Shown in pieces: positions 63,046 to 64,000 of a stretch of 64,000 nt of DNA; the stretch's first letter is position 1; every line of letters starts with the position of its first letter. Position numbers and translations under genes: made by a program. The notes below the pieces were generated by a model. It worked only from the letters and a program-made list of their open reading frames with translations, made no database searches and was not told the DNA's origin. The stretch covers positions 1 to 64,000 of the forward strand of contig NZ_JAHXBN010000028.1 of NCBI RefSeq assembly GCF_019924045.1, in the 5' to 3' direction. The stretch is from Dyadobacter fermentans (GTDB lineage: Bacteria; Bacteroidota; Bacteroidia; Cytophagales; Spirosomataceae).

Positions 63046-64000
63046 ATGAAAACTAAATATATAGCAGCGTGGTTTCTGGCAGTGGGGCTGACGAGCAGTT
63101 GCGGGGACAAGTTCCTGACTGTTAACCCGGAAACCGCATTGAGTTCCAACAACTTCTTTACTTCTGAGAACGATTTCAAGCAGGCGGTAAACGCGGCTTA
63201 CGAACCGTTCCGTCAAATGTTCAACGAGCGTGCCTGGATTTTGGAGGAAATGCATTCCGACAATACCTACTACGCCCGTAACAAACTGTACGGTGCGGTG
63301 GACCCTACGGAAAACGTTGCGGATTTCGCGATTCCGACGGCTAACGGCATTACTGCCAACGACAACGTACTGGTGCAGTACCGCCTGAACTACCGGATCA
63401 TCGCCCGCGCGAACCAGATCATCGCATTAATTGACGGGGTGAATTTCGACGCGGCTTCCAAGGGGAACCTGAAAGGCCAAGCGCTCTTCCTGCGTGCGTT
63501 TGCTTATTTCGACCTCGTTCGTCTTTTTGGTAAAGTACCTCTTCACCTGGTACCAGCAACAGGTCGTGACGATGCGCCTGTCCCATTGTCGACGACCGAA
63601 GAAATTTATGCACAGATCGAGAAGGATGCGAAAGAAGCGATCACCGGGCTTCTGGATAAGTCCAAACAAGAGGCTGGACGTGTTACTTCGGGCACAGCTA
63701 GAATGTTGCTGGCGAACCTCTACATTACCCAGAAAAAATGGGCGCTGGCCGAGCCATTACTGAAAGAAATCGTAGCTAGCGGTCAATACGCATTGATGCC
63801 TGATTACAACGATGCATTCTCGACCACGACGGGCAACAAAAACAACAAGGAGTCGCTTTTCGAGATCCAGTACATGGAAGGGTCGTCGGGCTACAACGGT
63901 AACCAGATTTATCGCTTCATTCCGTCGCCTATCACTGCTGCCGAAATCGCGCCGATTACCGGCACCTCCAACCCGCAGCCGACTTCGCAGGAAAGTAACA
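63046..64000 (+). CDS. SusD/RagB-family lipoprotein (pair 3), cut by the window end
   Basis: The frame is open from ATG 63046 to the last base (318 codons). The leader MKTKYIAAWFLAVGLTSSC gives a lipobox with Cys19, followed by GDKFLTVNPETALSSNNFFTS, the SusD helical core (GQALFLRAFAYFDLVRLFGKVPLHL) and ESLFEIQYMEG. The C-terminal RagB/SusD half lies outside. It is the expected partner of susC3. Confidence 0.92.
   Translation, partial: MKTKYIAAWFLAVGLTSSCGDKFLTVNPETALSSNNFFTSENDFKQAVNAAYEPFRQMFNERAWILEEMHSDNTYYARNKLYGAVDPTENVADFAIPTANGITANDNVLVQYRLNYRIIARANQIIALIDGVNFDAASKGNLKGQALFLRAFAYFDLVRLFGKVPLHLVPATGRDDAPVPLSTTEEIYAQIEKDAKEAITGLLDKSKQEAGRVTSGTARMLLANLYITQKKWALAEPLLKEIVASGQYALMPDYNDAFSTTTGNKNNKESLFEIQYMEGSSGYNGNQIYRFIPSPITAAEIAPITGTSNPQPTSQESN

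Overview
The window reads as chromosome of a member of the Bacteroidota, most likely a Cytophagales species close to Dyadobacter or Spirosoma. This rests on three SusC/SusD outer-membrane uptake pairs, type IX secretion C-terminal domains, a short primary sigma factor, a TAnnTTTG-type promoter grammar with TTG 20 bases upstream, and general protein style. The genus is inference; no 16S gene is present.

Layout. Bases 1-1470 hold insertion-sequence debris: a likely IS3 tail and a frameshifted IS256-family element with clear 35-bp terminal repeats. Bases 1533-6656 (minus) are SusC/SusD pair 1. Bases 7102-9309 (minus) encode a large secreted protein with a gliding-motility/T9SS type B C-terminus, and 9375-10775 encode rlmD. 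Bases 10856-14307 are two IS1182-family elements; the first is split by one in-frame TAG. They are followed by a row of REP-like hairpins. From 14649 to 49656 is mostly core genome: dnaB, phoH, an M43 metalloprotease, comEC, a dCMP deaminase family gene, an FKBP isomerase, an ACP phosphodiesterase, holA, an alkylation-repair cluster (alkA, an Ada-like domain, a 2OG-Fe(II) oxygenase), an ABC exporter, tRNA-Met, an LptF/G permease, rpsO-pnp, rpoD, menD, TPR proteins, an envelope module (TPR, OM barrel, HU/SPOR, TonB-like), folC, trmB, gap, dapD and an HTH regulator.

Bases 49964-64000 form an accessory uptake locus: susC2-susD2, a membrane diheme cytochrome of the PSCyt1/DUF1549/DUF1553 type, a Tat-exported DUF1501 protein, then susC3 and a susD3 cut by the window end. 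Each of its three transcription units is preceded by the same ungapped 50-bp element (49964-50013, 55145-55194, 59401-59450). The element has fixed spacing and a dyad whose arms co-vary between copies. I read this as one regulon under one unknown regulator, and it is the strongest candidate here for an undescribed system.

Two other patterns stand out. First, at least six genes carry, directly after the stop codon, a small array of a 7-11 base word that differs from gene to gene. Second, the alkylation-repair cluster contains a stand-alone Ada-type metal domain in which the position of the methyl-accepting cysteine is glycine.
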